Shown: piece by piece, positions 8,005-17,121 of the stretch
Position numbering within the stretch: the first letter of the stretch is position 1
How the letters are laid out: each line of letters starts with the position of its first letter
Assembly (NCBI GenBank): GCA_900541585.1
Contig: UQKD01000003.1
Location: 128,158 to 192,157 of the forward strand
DNA length: 64,000 bases
Origin: an uncultured Alistipes sp.
GTDB taxonomy: Bacteria; Bacteroidota; Bacteroidia; Bacteroidales; Rikenellaceae
Direction: 5' to 3'
Notes under the pieces: model-generated
Told to the model about the DNA's origin: nothing
The model's database searches: none
Seen by the model: only the letters and a program-made list of their open reading frames with translations
Program-made: the position numbers and the translations under genes

Positions 8005-11000
8005 TTAGAAGGTAATGTTCAGTCCGACCGAGTAGGTGCGTGCCATCGGCTGCGCATAGATGTTGCCGTAGGTCTCGGGATCGAAATAGCCGTCGTAGTT
8101 CGTGGCGATCACCAGCGGGTTGCGGGCTTCGAAGTGCACGCGCAATCCGGCCATGTGGAGTTTGCGCGTGATTCGCTGCGGGAAGGAGTATCCCAGCCGG
8201 ATGCTGTTCACGCGGAAGTAGTTGACCTTCTGGTTCCAGATGTCGAGGCTGTTGAACAGGTTGACGTTTGTCGGGAAATTATCCATGATCCAGTAATAGA
8301 CCCTGTACGGGTCGGGGTTTTCGTCCCAGTCGCCCCAGGCCGAACCGTCGGCCTGCAGGTTGCCCGTGAGCGAAGGGTAGGTTCCCGAGGTGTTGGACGG
8401 CGACCACACCTTGTTCATTTCGGTGGTGTAGTTTTGTCCGGGGTTGGTCTGCGCGGGGTTGTAGAAGGGTGAGCGCGTCATGAGCTGTCCCAAAACGAAG
8501 TTGCACGAGATCGCCAGGTCGAAATTCTTGTAGTAGAACCGGTTGTTGAAACCTCCCGTCACATCCGGGTTGCGGGAGCCGGCGTAGGTCAGGTAGCTGC
8601 GCACGTCCTTCTGCGATACATTCATCGCCGGTCCGTATTCGAAGTATTCCGGAATTCCCAGTCCCCAGGGGTCGCTGGCTTCCACGCGGAAGCCGACGAA
8701 CTCCTGGAGCGAGATCTTCTCCCCGTCGCGCCAGAACATCGGAATGCCGTTTTCGTCCAGCCCAGCGGTTTTGATGGCGAACACGGCGCCCGACGAATAG
8801 CCTTGCAGCGAGGGGCTCCAGCTGTTGTCGTCGATACGCACCTTTTCGACCTTGTCGGTGTTGTGGGCGATGTTGATCGAGGTCTCCCAGCGGAAGTCGC
8901 GCGTGCGGATGTTCACCGTGTTGAGCGTGAATTCGATACCTTTGCTTGAGATTTCGCCGTAGTTGCTCGATGTCGAGATGAATCCCGTTTCCGAGGGAAT
9001 CGTGCGCGTGGTGATCAGGTCTTTGCTCCGGCGTCCGTAGAGTTCGAACGTGAAGCCGAGACGGTGTTCGAACGCAGCGAAATCGAGAGCCGTGTTCCAC
9101 GAATAGGTCGTCTCCCAGCGCAGGTTCTGGTTGGGCGGCGACGTTACGTCGATGCGGTCTTCGCTCGCCCCGCCGAGCGAGGTGCTGTTCCACGTGCCGA
9201 GGATGTAGGGCGAGGTGGTGCGGTCGATATTGCCCTGGGCGCCGTAGGATACCCGCAGGCGCAGGTTGTCGAGCCACCGGGCGTCGCGCAGGAAACGTTC
9301 GCGGTTGATGCTCCATGCGCCCGAGATGGACCACATCGGGTTGAATTTGTATTTGGGATCCACGCCGAAGAGGTTCGTGCCGTCGTAGCGCATCGAACCG
9401 AAAACGGTGTAGCGGTTGTCGTAGGTGTACGACCCGGTGAAGAAGTACGACAGATAGCGGTTTTCGTAGAAGCTTTTCGTATACTGCCTGAAGCTCTCGT
9501 CGTCCAGCAGGTCGCTGTCCTCGGGGACGTTGATCGGTTTGCTCGTCATCGTTTTGTGGTCGTATCCGAAGCCCTTGGTATGTACGGTCGTGTTGGTTAC
9601 GCCGCGCATTTCCAGACCGGCCATCAGGTCCAGTTCGTGCTTTCCGCCGAACGTGCCCGCATACTCGGCCTGCGCTTTCCAGTTGTACTGCGAGAGGTCG
9701 CCGTTCCAGTTCTGGATTACGCCGCCCTTCGGCAGGCGCACCACCTGATCCACCATCGATTTGAGCTGATATTTGCGGGTGAAGTAGGTGTTTTCCTGCG
9801 CCATTTTCTCGGTCGCGGAGTTATCGATCTGCAGGCCGAACTGCGTGTAGAGTTTCAGTCCCTTCACCGGACGGTAATCCAGGTCGAAGATCGTCTTGAT
9901 CGAACGAGTCTTGAGCGTGTACTCCGTGCGGGCGCGCTCCTCCAGGAAGTTGAAATCGAGCACGTCGGCATTGCCCGTGTTGACCGTCATGTCGGGGTCG
10001 TACACGTAGCTGCCGTCGGGGTTGTAGGCGTTCAGGTAGGGGTTCACCGTGCGGGTGTAGCGCGACGGGTTGGTGAATACGTCCGTGTCGGAGAGGTAGG
10101 AGTCGTTCTTGTTCTGCCCTACGAACACCGAGGCGCCGAAGCGCAGGTTCTGCAGCAGGTCGTAGTCGGTCTTCATCGTGAGGTTCAGACGCTCGAATCC
10201 CGTTCCGACGGTCGTTCCCTGCTCGTTGTAGTAGCCGCCCGAGAAGTAGTAGCCGGTCTTGCCGCTGCCGCCCGAAATGCTGACGCTGTACTGCTGGTTG
10301 AGCGCGGTCCGGTAGATTTCGCGGCCCCAGTCGGTGCCGTTGCTGCGCAGGGCGTCGATCACGCTCCGCGTCTCGGGGGAGAGCGATGCGGGGCCTCCGC
10401 CGCCGACGAGCGCCGGACGCTCCCCGGCCTTGTCCAGGATGCGGGCGACGCCGCCCATGCCCGGCAGGAAGTTGAGCCGGCCGTTCGCCGCCAGCCCCAG
10501 CTCCAGGTCGACCTTCTGCGAGGCGTTCATCAGGTTGAGGCGCGAGAGGTCGGGACGGTCGGTCACGAACAGCGAGGCCGAAACGTTGACGCGCATCGCC
10601 TGGTTGCGGACGCCTTTCTTGGTGGTGATGATGATCACGCCGTTCGCCGCGCGTGCGCCGTAGATGGCCGTCGCGGCGGCGTCTTTCAGCACGGTGATGT
10701 CCTCGATGTCCGACGGGTTGAGTCCCGCGATCGACATGTTGTAGAGGTTGTCGACGCTCTCCTTCGACGACCAGTCCTTCGGGATATCGTTGCCTTCGAG
10801 CGGCATGCCGTCGAGCACCCACAGCGGGTCGGTGTTGCCGTTCAGCGTCACGGTGCTTCGGATCTTGATCTTGCTGGCCGCGCCCGGTCCGCCCGTGGTG
10901 GGGGTCGACACGAGACCTGCGATCGACCCCGAGAGCATTTCGTCGACGCTCGCCACGCCGTCGCGCGAGATGTCCGACATCTTGACCGAAGAGATCGACG

Positions 11001-11379
11001 AGGTCAGCTTGCGCTTCTCGATGCGCTGGTATCCGGTCACCACCACGGCGTCCACCTTGTTGTCCGACGCCGAGAGGTAGATCGTGAAGTCGCTCTTGCC
11101 CGAAATATCGAGGGTCCGGGCTTCGTAGCCGAGGTAGCTGACCACGACTTTCCGGACGCTCGCGGGCAGTTTGAAGGCGAAGCGTCCCTGCTCGTAGGCG
11201 ATTGTTCCCTGCGGGTTGTAGTCTTTGGCCTGGGTCTCTTCGGGTGCGATGAAGACGGTTGCTCCCACGAGCGGCGTTCCGTCGGCGCGGTCGAGCACCT
11301 GGCCCGTGATCTGTCGGGTCTGCTGCGCCATTGCCAGCAGGGGACAGATCAGAACGAATAGCGTAAGGAATTTTTTCAT
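8005..11379 (-). CDS. SusC/RagA-type TonB-dependent outer membrane transporter
   Basis: A 1124-residue protein with a signal peptide (cleavage near AMAQQ), a carboxypeptidase-regulatory-like domain (about 23-105, QITGQVLDRADGTPLVGATV), a TonB-box-like VDAVVVTGYQ, a plug domain (about 115-235, with DPLWVLDGMPL and AANGVIIITTKKG) and a large beta-barrel ending in YSVGLNITF. It imports the substrate caught by SusD, driven by TonB. The segment YNPQGTIAYEQGRF lengthens the N-terminal domain slightly. A box CATATTTG, one base from the -7 consensus, ends 4 nt before the ATG. Confidence 0.96.
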   Translation of the reverse strand: MKKFLTLFVLICPLLAMAQQTRQITGQVLDRADGTPLVGATVFIAPEETQAKDYNPQGTIAYEQGRFAFKLPASVRKVVVSYLGYEARTLDISGKSDFTIYLSASDNKVDAVVVTGYQRIEKRKLTSSISSVKMSDISRDGVASVDEMLSGSIAGLVSTPTTGGPGAASKIKIRSTVTLNGNTDPLWVLDGMPLEGNDIPKDWSSKESVDNLYNMSIAGLNPSDIEDITVLKDAAATAIYGARAANGVIIITTKKGVRNQAMRVNVSASLFVTDRPDLSRLNLMNASQKVDLELGLAANGRLNFLPGMGGVARILDKAGERPALVGGGGPASLSPETRSVIDALRSNGTDWGREIYRTALNQQYSVSISGGSGKTGYYFSGGYYNEQGTTVGTGFERLNLTMKTDYDLLQNLRFGASVFVGQNKNDSYLSDTDVFTNPSRYTRTVNPYLNAYNPDGSYVYDPDMTVNTGNADVLDFNFLEERARTEYTLKTRSIKTIFDLDYRPVKGLKLYTQFGLQIDNSATEKMAQENTYFTRKYQLKSMVDQVVRLPKGGVIQNWNGDLSQYNWKAQAEYAGTFGGKHELDLMAGLEMRGVTNTTVHTKGFGYDHKTMTSKPINVPEDSDLLDDESFRQYTKSFYENRYLSYFFTGSYTYDNRYTVFGSMRYDGTNLFGVDPKYKFNPMWSISGAWSINRERFLRDARWLDNLRLRVSYGAQGNIDRTTSPYILGTWNSTSLGGASEDRIDVTSPPNQNLRWETTYSWNTALDFAAFEHRLGFTFELYGRRSKDLITTRTIPSETGFISTSSNYGEISSKGIEFTLNTVNIRTRDFRWETSINIAHNTDKVEKVRIDDNSWSPSLQGYSSGAVFAIKTAGLDENGIPMFWRDGEKISLQEFVGFRVEASDPWGLGIPEYFEYGPAMNVSQKDVRSYLTYAGSRNPDVTGGFNNRFYYKNFDLAISCNFVLGQLMTRSPFYNPAQTNPGQNYTTEMNKVWSPSNTSGTYPSLTGNLQADGSAWGDWDENPDPYRVYYWIMDNFPTNVNLFNSLDIWNQKVNYFRVNSIRLGYSFPQRITRKLHMAGLRVHFEARNPLVIATNYDGYFDPETYGNIYAQPMARTYSVGLNITF

Positions 11380-11414
11380 GTTACAAATATGGATGTGTTT
11401 GAGTTGTTTTTCTG

Positions 11415-11470
11415 TTGAATCGAAGTCGTTTTCCGGATATTGATTCGAGATTGTAACCTCGTTGAATCTC
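11415..11470. promoter_or_regulatory. Three direct repeats upstream of susC, candidate operator
   Basis: TTGAATCGA (11415-11423), TTGATTCGA (11440-11448) and TTGAATCTC (11462-11470) are in one orientation, with starts 25 and 22 nt apart. They lie 36-91 nt upstream of the susC ATG. Paired 9-bp direct repeats with about two-turn spacing are typical of LytTR-type binding sites; the assignment is inference. Confidence 0.45.
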
Positions 11471-11482
11471 CTTTCAGTTGCC

Positions 11483-11518
11483 GCAAAGCCGTCTTTCCGG
11501 GGTGGAAGACGGCTTTGC
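11483..11518. terminator. Inverted repeat between met-zincin and susC genes
   Basis: Long stem: GCAAAGCCGTCTTTCC (11483-11498) with GGAAGACGGCTTTGC (11504-11518), one bulged T. No T tract follows on either strand, so it may be an mRNA-stabilising or attenuating structure in the leader of susC rather than a strong terminator. Confidence 0.5.
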
Positions 11519-11529
11519 AGCGTTGGGGT

Positions 11530-14160
11530 TTATAACATTCGCAGGGCTTCTTTCAGCCTCAGTTCGAGATCGCGGTAATGGTTCCGGGTCGCCGGGTCGC
11601 CGCTTTGGAAGCGGCCCTGCACGACGGTCAGCAGCCTCCGCATTTCGGCCCGCTTGGCCGACGTGGTTTCGCTCACACGCTGCATCATGTCGTAGTTGCG
11701 TGCCGTGCGCAAGCCGATGTCCTCGGGTCTCGGCAGCGGTTCGAGGTTCAGCTCGGGGGCCTCCTGCATCAGCGAGCAGGCGCACCCGCGCCCGTCGTGC
11801 GCATGGTCGCGGAGCGTCGATCCCATCTTGGTGGTCTTCACCATCGTGATGTTCGACGAGACGATCAGCGCGTCGACGTAGTTTTTCTGGCTCATCCGCT
11901 CCCAGATCGAGAGCGAGCGGCCCCCGGGGCGGATGAAGACGGCGCGCGTGATGTCGTCCAGCATCTGCTCGGGCGTGTAGGTCTTCGCCCCGCGTCCCTG
12001 CCGCGCCTCGACCTCGTACATGCGCACCAGCCGCTGGTCGGCCAGCAGTTCGTAGTAGGTCTTGTACTGGAGTTCGCGCGCGAAGTTGTAGGGGGCGTAC
12101 TCCATCTGTCCCACGGGCGACGAACGCTGCGCATAGGCCTTGTCCCACGCCTTGGCGCCGAACAGCCATTCGGGGGTGGTGAACACCTCGTCGATGAGGT
12201 ATTTGACGCTTCGGCGCTGGTAGTCGGCCGGAACGGGTACGTAGCGGTCGATGTCGTGCCCCGCCACGACGTTGTTGAGGTAGAAACCGCCGACGTTGGT
12301 CTTCACGTGGTCGGCATAGGCCAGCCACTGGAAGACGATGGCCATCAGCAGCCGGCCGCCTTCGTATTGCAGTTTGCCTTCCTCCGAGGTCCAGTCCGTC
12401 ACGTGGGGAATGATGCGCTGAAGGTTCTTCGTGCCGTATATGCCGGCCTGCACGGCGTCGTTGCTCAAGTCTTCCGACTGCGACCGGGGGTCGATGCCTT
12501 CGCGCGACTGCTCGCCGTACCAGTATTCGGGATCGTTCTCGTGCTCGCGCAGCCAGGCGTTGAGCGTCGGCAGCTCCTCGTGCGGGTCCTTCACGTCGAG
12601 CCAGCGGTAGCCCCAGTTGATGGCGTGTTTGTCGTAGGTCCCGATCTTGGGCGTCAGCTGCGTGATGCCGTCCTCGGGCTGTGCCACGTAGTTGAAGCGG
12701 GCGTAGTCCATGATCGAGCTGGCTGTACCGTTCGTTGCGGTGTAGGTCTTCGAGCGGAGCGAATCCACCGGCACGGAGTAGGAAGCCCCGAAGTTGTGCT
12801 TCAGTCCGAGGCTGTGGCCCAGTTCGTGCGACGATACGAAGCGCACGGCGTTGCCCATCACCTCCGTCGGCAGCGTATTGCCGCGGGCCGCGGGGTCCAC
12901 GGCGCCGGTCTGAAGACGGATCCAGGCGTGGAGAATGCTCATCACGTTGTGCCACCAGATGATGTCGGCCTCGATGATCTCGCCGCTGCGGGGGTCGATC
13001 ACCGAGGGTCCCATGGCGTTGGCCATCTCCGAAGCGGCGTAGGTCACCACCGAGTAGCGCACGTCGTCGATGTCGAACTCCCGGTCGTCGGGTGTGACCT
13101 CCCGGGCCACGATGGCGTTTTTAAAGCCCGCGGCCTCGAAGGCCTCCTGCCATTCGACGATGCCTTTCTTGATGTAGGGAACCCATACGGGCGGGGTCGC
13201 CGGGTCGATCCAGAACACGATGGGCTTCTGCGGTTCGACCAGTTCGCCGCGCTTGTAACGCTCCACGTCCTCGGGTTTCGGCTCCAGCCGCCAGCGGTTG
13301 ATGAACGCGCGTTCCTCAGCTTTCTGCTGTTCGTCGTTGAAGTAGAGGTGTCCGATCTCGAAATAACCCACGCGGTCGTCGGAGAAACGCGGGCGCATCG
13401 GCTCCCTGTCGAGCAGCACCAGGTTCGAGGTGATGTCCACGGTCAGGGGCACCGTCTTGCCCTCCTCGGTGTGCGAGGTCGAGAGGAGCGATTTGACGAT
13501 GATGTTTTCGGGGAACGACTTGACGGATTCGATCTTCGAAAGGTCTTTCTTGGGGGATCCGGGCAGCCCGATGGAGCCGAAAACGTTGTTGAAACTCTTT
13601 TCGCTGCCGTCGAAGACCTTGTTGACCTTGATGACCACCGATACCGAATCCTTGCCGTAGGCTTCGATCGGGAATTGTTCGATCGCCGTTTCGCGGTAGT
13701 TGTCCTTCACGGAGCGGGTGATGCGGTCGCCTTCGGACGAGGTGATGCGCGGGTCGTAGGTCATGACCCATACCTTTTTATAAAGGGTGTCCTTGCGGAA
13801 ACGCACGATCTTCTCGCCGTATCCCATGCCCTTGTTGACACCCGCATCGTTCAGGGCGTAGGGGACGCCCGAGATCTTGTTGACGATCAGTATTTCGCGG
13901 CCCATCAGCGAGTCGGGTATCTCGAACAGGAAGTCGGTTCCCTTGCGGTGCACGTCGAACATGCCCTTGTCGGTCACGGCGCCTTTCAGCAGTTCTTCGT
14001 ACCCTTTTTTCTCCTTTTTGGTCGTGTCGGCCTTCACGGCCGCGGCTTCGGTTTTCTTCGACTTGCGGCCCGGCTTTCCCTTCGCTTCGGCCGTCGGGGC
14101 CGTCAGCAGCAGGAGTGCCGTCAGGGCAAGCATCGCTCCGGTCAATCGTCTTTTATTCAT
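11530..14160 (-). CDS. Zinc-dependent metalloprotease, met-zincin type
   Basis: An 876-residue exported protein (signal peptide MNKRRLTGAMLALTALLLLTAPTAEA). The extended zinc motif HELGHSLGLKH starts at H445 (ligands H445, H449, H455; catalytic E446), and SIMDYARFNY downstream is the expected Met-turn. The architecture fits the DUF5118-DUF5117-DUF4953 (met-zincin) proteins of Bacteroidetes. It probably acts in the periplasm or at the surface. It lies between the sensor kinase and susC on the same strand (122 and 150 nt gaps), suggesting that the locus handles peptides or proteins rather than glycans. Confidence 0.93.
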   Translation of the reverse strand: MNKRRLTGAMLALTALLLLTAPTAEAKGKPGRKSKKTEAAAVKADTTKKEKKGYEELLKGAVTDKGMFDVHRKGTDFLFEIPDSLMGREILIVNKISGVPYALNDAGVNKGMGYGEKIVRFRKDTLYKKVWVMTYDPRITSSEGDRITRSVKDNYRETAIEQFPIEAYGKDSVSVVIKVNKVFDGSEKSFNNVFGSIGLPGSPKKDLSKIESVKSFPENIIVKSLLSTSHTEEGKTVPLTVDITSNLVLLDREPMRPRFSDDRVGYFEIGHLYFNDEQQKAEERAFINRWRLEPKPEDVERYKRGELVEPQKPIVFWIDPATPPVWVPYIKKGIVEWQEAFEAAGFKNAIVAREVTPDDREFDIDDVRYSVVTYAASEMANAMGPSVIDPRSGEIIEADIIWWHNVMSILHAWIRLQTGAVDPAARGNTLPTEVMGNAVRFVSSHELGHSLGLKHNFGASYSVPVDSLRSKTYTATNGTASSIMDYARFNYVAQPEDGITQLTPKIGTYDKHAINWGYRWLDVKDPHEELPTLNAWLREHENDPEYWYGEQSREGIDPRSQSEDLSNDAVQAGIYGTKNLQRIIPHVTDWTSEEGKLQYEGGRLLMAIVFQWLAYADHVKTNVGGFYLNNVVAGHDIDRYVPVPADYQRRSVKYLIDEVFTTPEWLFGAKAWDKAYAQRSSPVGQMEYAPYNFARELQYKTYYELLADQRLVRMYEVEARQGRGAKTYTPEQMLDDITRAVFIRPGGRSLSIWERMSQKNYVDALIVSSNITMVKTTKMGSTLRDHAHDGRGCACSLMQEAPELNLEPLPRPEDIGLRTARNYDMMQRVSETTSAKRAEMRRLLTVVQGRFQSGDPATRNHYRDLELRLKEALRML

Positions 14161-14282
14161 CGTTTATTAGTGCAGTTATCGCGCGAATCGGTAAAATCCG
14201 CACGATGCAATAATAAAATTTATATTTTTCAGAGAAAAACGATCGGGGGCGAATGCCCGGATCGGGGGAGTGAATGCCGCAA

Positions 14283-15824
14283 TCAGGCGGATTGTTTTTC
14301 GGGCGGCAGCAGCGGCAGGCGGCATCGGAAGGTTCCGTCGGCGACCGAAATCGAGATGTTCTCTTCGGTGTAGAACCGGTATACCGAGCGGATTCGTTCC
14401 AGTCCCACGCCGAGCGACTCCTTGTCGCCGTCGCTGCGCGGCGTGTAGTTGTTCTCGATTAGGAGGCTTTCGCCCTCGGTGCGGATGCGGATGTGCAGCG
14501 GGTTGCCGTCCGTGATGCGGTTGTGCTTCACGGCGTTCTCGACCAGCGTCTGGAGGCTCATCGAGGGAATCCGCCAGTTGCGCAGCGCGGGGTCGATGGC
14601 CGTGGTGAGCTCGATGCGGTTGTCGAAGCGGATTTTCTGAAGCGTGTAGTACTGCCACGTGAAGTCGATCTCCTCGGAAAGCGTCGAGAGTATCTGTTTG
14701 CGGCGCTCCAGCACCCGGCGGTAGACGCGCGAGAGGGTGAGCGTGAACTCCCGGGCCTGGTCGGGGCTGCGGCGGATCAGCGCGTAGAGCGAATTGAGCG
14801 AGTTGAACAGGAAGTGGGGGTCGATCTGCTCCAGTACCTGTTGCAGGTGGAGCTGTGCCGACTCCCGTTCCGAATGGCGGCGCAGGTCGTATTCGCGGCG
14901 CCAGCGGCGCTGGGCCAGGACGAGCAGCACGGCGAAGAACAGCACCGAGATCACGGCGGCGAAAACCGTGTAGAAGTGGAAATCGTCGATCTCCTGCTCG
15001 ATGACCAGCCGGGGGATGCCGATGCCCGCCACCCAGCGGCGCCCGCCCAGTTGAATGGGGTAGTAGATGCGCTCCTCGTCGATGCCTAGATAGTCCGAGA
15101 TCGCATGAACGGTGACGCGCTGTCCGGTTGCCGCGACCTTCCGGAACGCCGCCAGTCCCGTCGGGTCGCTCGCCGGACGGCCCAGTTTGAGGCTGTCGGG
15201 ATGGTAGACGATCACCCCTTCGGGATCGAACAGCGTGGCGTATCCGCTGCTGGCCGGGCTCTGCGTCATGCAGGTATAGATTTCGGGCAGCGGAAAGTCG
15301 ACGCCGCAGACGTGCCTGCACCCCGCCCGGTCCGTCACCGGGCAGGCCATGCTCCAGACCTGAACCCGCCCCGAATTGGCCACATGGCTGCGGACCGAGT
15401 CGCCGTCCGTTGCGGCGATGAGCCGCTGCCGGAAATCCCCGGCTGCCTCCGTGGTGCGGGGCGCTGCTCCGCGCGGGTAGCTGCGGATCGTGCGGCTCCC
15501 GGCTTCCGCGAACCAGACGCACCCGGCTTTGGGGTCCATCCGCATCAGCGTCGCCGCGAGCGCGTGCAGTTCGCCGTCCGTCGGCGCGGCGTGCTCGCGC
15601 ATGAATTGCACCGAGGCGTCCAGCACCCCCTCCGAGCGCTCGAATTCGACCTGCAAGAGCCTGTAATGGTATTCGCTGATGTGCGTGACGATACGGCCGC
15701 TCATCTGCACGGCCACGCCGTTGATCGTGCGTCCGGCGATCAGGATGCCTGCCACGAGCAGGACCAGCAGAGCCGTTCCCGTTATCAGAAGCCGTCCTTT
15801 TGGGGTATGTCGCCGTCGTGCCAT
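14283..15824 (-). CDS. LytS/YehU-type sensor histidine kinase with periplasmic sensor
   Basis: A 513-residue kinase starting at MARRRHTPKG (15824); an in-frame TTG three codons upstream overlaps the promoter and is less likely. Two membrane segments (about residues 10-28 and 282-300) enclose a roughly 250-residue extracytoplasmic domain with Cache-like features (DPEGVIVYHPDSLKLGRP). The cytoplasmic part has the His_kinase motif QIDPHFLFNSLNSLY (H337) and the ATP-binding LVENAVKHN and LGVGLERI. Kinases of this type pair with LytTR regulators; the nearest is 5779-6528, at the other end of the locus. The -7 box is 6 nt from the ATG. Confidence 0.92.
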   Translation of the reverse strand: MARRRHTPKGRLLITGTALLVLLVAGILIAGRTINGVAVQMSGRIVTHISEYHYRLLQVEFERSEGVLDASVQFMREHAAPTDGELHALAATLMRMDPKAGCVWFAEAGSRTIRSYPRGAAPRTTEAAGDFRQRLIAATDGDSVRSHVANSGRVQVWSMACPVTDRAGCRHVCGVDFPLPEIYTCMTQSPASSGYATLFDPEGVIVYHPDSLKLGRPASDPTGLAAFRKVAATGQRVTVHAISDYLGIDEERIYYPIQLGGRRWVAGIGIPRLVIEQEIDDFHFYTVFAAVISVLFFAVLLVLAQRRWRREYDLRRHSERESAQLHLQQVLEQIDPHFLFNSLNSLYALIRRSPDQAREFTLTLSRVYRRVLERRKQILSTLSEEIDFTWQYYTLQKIRFDNRIELTTAIDPALRNWRIPSMSLQTLVENAVKHNRITDGNPLHIRIRTEGESLLIENNYTPRSDGDKESLGVGLERIRSVYRFYTEENISISVADGTFRCRLPLLPPEKQSA

Positions 15825-15830
15825 GCGGAA

Positions 15831-15838
15831 CAAATGTA
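15831..15838 (-). promoter_or_regulatory. -7 box of sensor kinase gene (leaderless)
   Basis: TACATTTG on the minus strand, 6 nt before the ATG at 15824. Transcription should start at or next to the start codon. Confidence 0.6.
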
Positions 15839-15862
15839 GTGATTTTTTCGCCCCTGCGAAGC

Positions 15863-15890
15863 AAAACCCCGCGGAAATCTTTCCGCGGGG
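15863..15890 (-). terminator. Terminator after SDR gene
   Basis: A perfect 11-bp stem CCCCGCGGAAA/TTTCCGCGGGG with a 2-nt loop, followed by TTTT on the minus strand. It lies just after the SDR stop and before the sensor kinase promoter. Confidence 0.8.
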
Positions 15891-15896
15891 CCTTGT

Positions 15897-16631
15897 CTAA
15901 TCGTCTTTGCGTATTTTCAGCCGTTCCCAGAGCCATTCCGGAATCAGTTTCCAGAAGAAGACCATGAGGGCATAGCGGCGGTCGATGACCACACGGCGGC
16001 GGGGATGCCGCAGTACGTGCATGATGCGTGCCGCGACCTTTTCCGTGCGCATCAGCATCGGGTAGCGGCCGTCGCCGGAGAGCAGCGGCGTTGCGACGAA
16101 TCCCGGGCGGATGTCCGTAAAGCGGATGTCGTAACCTTCCATTCGGGCGAGTTGCGCCAGTGCGTCGATGTAGGTGTTCTGCATCCGTTTGGTCGCCGAG
16201 TAGGCCGGGGCCGACCCGAGCCCCTTCGTGCCGGCGATCGAGCTGATGACGGCGATCCGTCCGCCGCCGTGGCTGCGGAAATAGCCGAAGGCGGCCGTGA
16301 CCATCCTGACGAAGCCTTCGCCGTTGGTGCGCAGGGTGTTCAGTTCGATGTCGGGCCGCAGCGCGGTGTTGCGGCTGCCGATCCCCGATGCGTGGAAATA
16401 GATGTCCATGCCGCCCAGCCGTTCGATCAACTGTCCGAGGCGTTCGGGAGCGTCGTCGCGGGTGATGTCGATGGTTTGGGTCTCGACCTGCCCGGGGGCT
16501 TCGGCGCGGAGCGCTTCGAGGGCTTCCTGACGGCGTCCCGCCGCCCCGACCCGCCATCCTGCGCGGATGCAGAGCCGGGCGACTTCGAGTCCGATGCCCG
16601 ACGTGGCGCCTGCGATGACGATCCGTTTCAT
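15897..16631 (-). CDS. Short-chain dehydrogenase/reductase family protein
   Basis: A 244-residue protein starting at MKRIVIAGATSGIG (16631). The Rossmann motif GATSGIG, the VISSIAG serine strand and the active-site YSATK (Y and K) are all present, so it should be an active NAD(P)-dependent oxidoreductase. A C-terminal hydrophobic patch (YALMVFFWKLIPEWLW) may touch the membrane. The start overlaps the dCMP deaminase stop by 4 nt (ATGA), so translation is coupled. Substrate unknown. Confidence 0.9.
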   Translation of the reverse strand: MKRIVIAGATSGIGLEVARLCIRAGWRVGAAGRRQEALEALRAEAPGQVETQTIDITRDDAPERLGQLIERLGGMDIYFHASGIGSRNTALRPDIELNTLRTNGEGFVRMVTAAFGYFRSHGGGRIAVISSIAGTKGLGSAPAYSATKRMQNTYIDALAQLARMEGYDIRFTDIRPGFVATPLLSGDGRYPMLMRTEKVAARIMHVLRHPRRRVVIDRRYALMVFFWKLIPEWLWERLKIRKDD

Positions 16632-17056
16632 AACGGATACTGTACGCACTCGATGCCCACGCGGCGCAGCAGGTCCAGGCCCTCTTCCGAACGGTAATCG
16701 TCCGAGTAGACCACCCGCCGGATTCCGGCCTGGATGATCAGCTTCGAACATTCGATGCAGGGTGCGGCGGTGATGTAGAGCGTCGACCCGTCGCAGTTGT
16801 TGGCCGACTTGGCGACCTTGGTGATGGCGTTGGCCTCAGCGTGGAGCACGTAGGGCTTGGTGCGGCCCTCGTCGTCCTCGCAGACGTTTTCGAAGCCCGA
16901 CGGCGTGCCGTTGTAGCCGTCCGAAATGATCATCTTGTCCTTGACGATCAGCGCCCCGACTTTGCGGCGTACGCAGTATGAATTTTCGGCCCAGATACTC
17001 GCCATGCGCAGGTAACGCATGTCCAGCTGGCGCTGTTTCTCCTCCTGGTAACCCAT
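16628..17056 (-). CDS. Deoxycytidylate (dCMP) deaminase family protein
   Basis: About 142 residues from MGYQEEKQ (17056); an upstream start at 17092 is possible. Zinc ligands and catalytic Glu are in HAEANA, with the second zinc motif PCIEC. The segment DGYNGTPSGFENVCEDDEG is typical of dCMP deaminase/ComEB proteins. It deaminates dCMP to dUMP to supply thymidylate synthesis. It follows secA by 45 nt and overlaps the SDR gene by 4 nt. Confidence 0.92.
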   Translation of the reverse strand: MGYQEEKQRQLDMRYLRMASIWAENSYCVRRKVGALIVKDKMIISDGYNGTPSGFENVCEDDEGRTKPYVLHAEANAITKVAKSANNCDGSTLYITAAPCIECSKLIIQAGIRRVVYSDDYRSEEGLDLLRRVGIECVQYPL

Positions 17057-17087
17057 ACTTTTGAATTCTTGGTTATGAATTGGAATT

Positions 17088-17121
17088 GTCACGGAAAAGG
17101 GTTAAAGCCCTTTGCCGTGAC
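17088..17121. promoter_or_regulatory. Stem-loop spanning the secA stop codon
   Basis: GTCACGG (17088-17094) pairs with CCGTGAC (17115-17121) and AAAGGG (17096-17101) with CCCTTT (17108-17113); loop of 6 nt, one mismatch. The secA stop (17102-17104) lies in the loop. No T tract follows, so it is probably not a terminator. Confidence 0.55.

Noticed and set aside
9064-11361. A long plus-strand open frame opposite susC
   Set aside because: Antisense shadow of a clear SusC gene.
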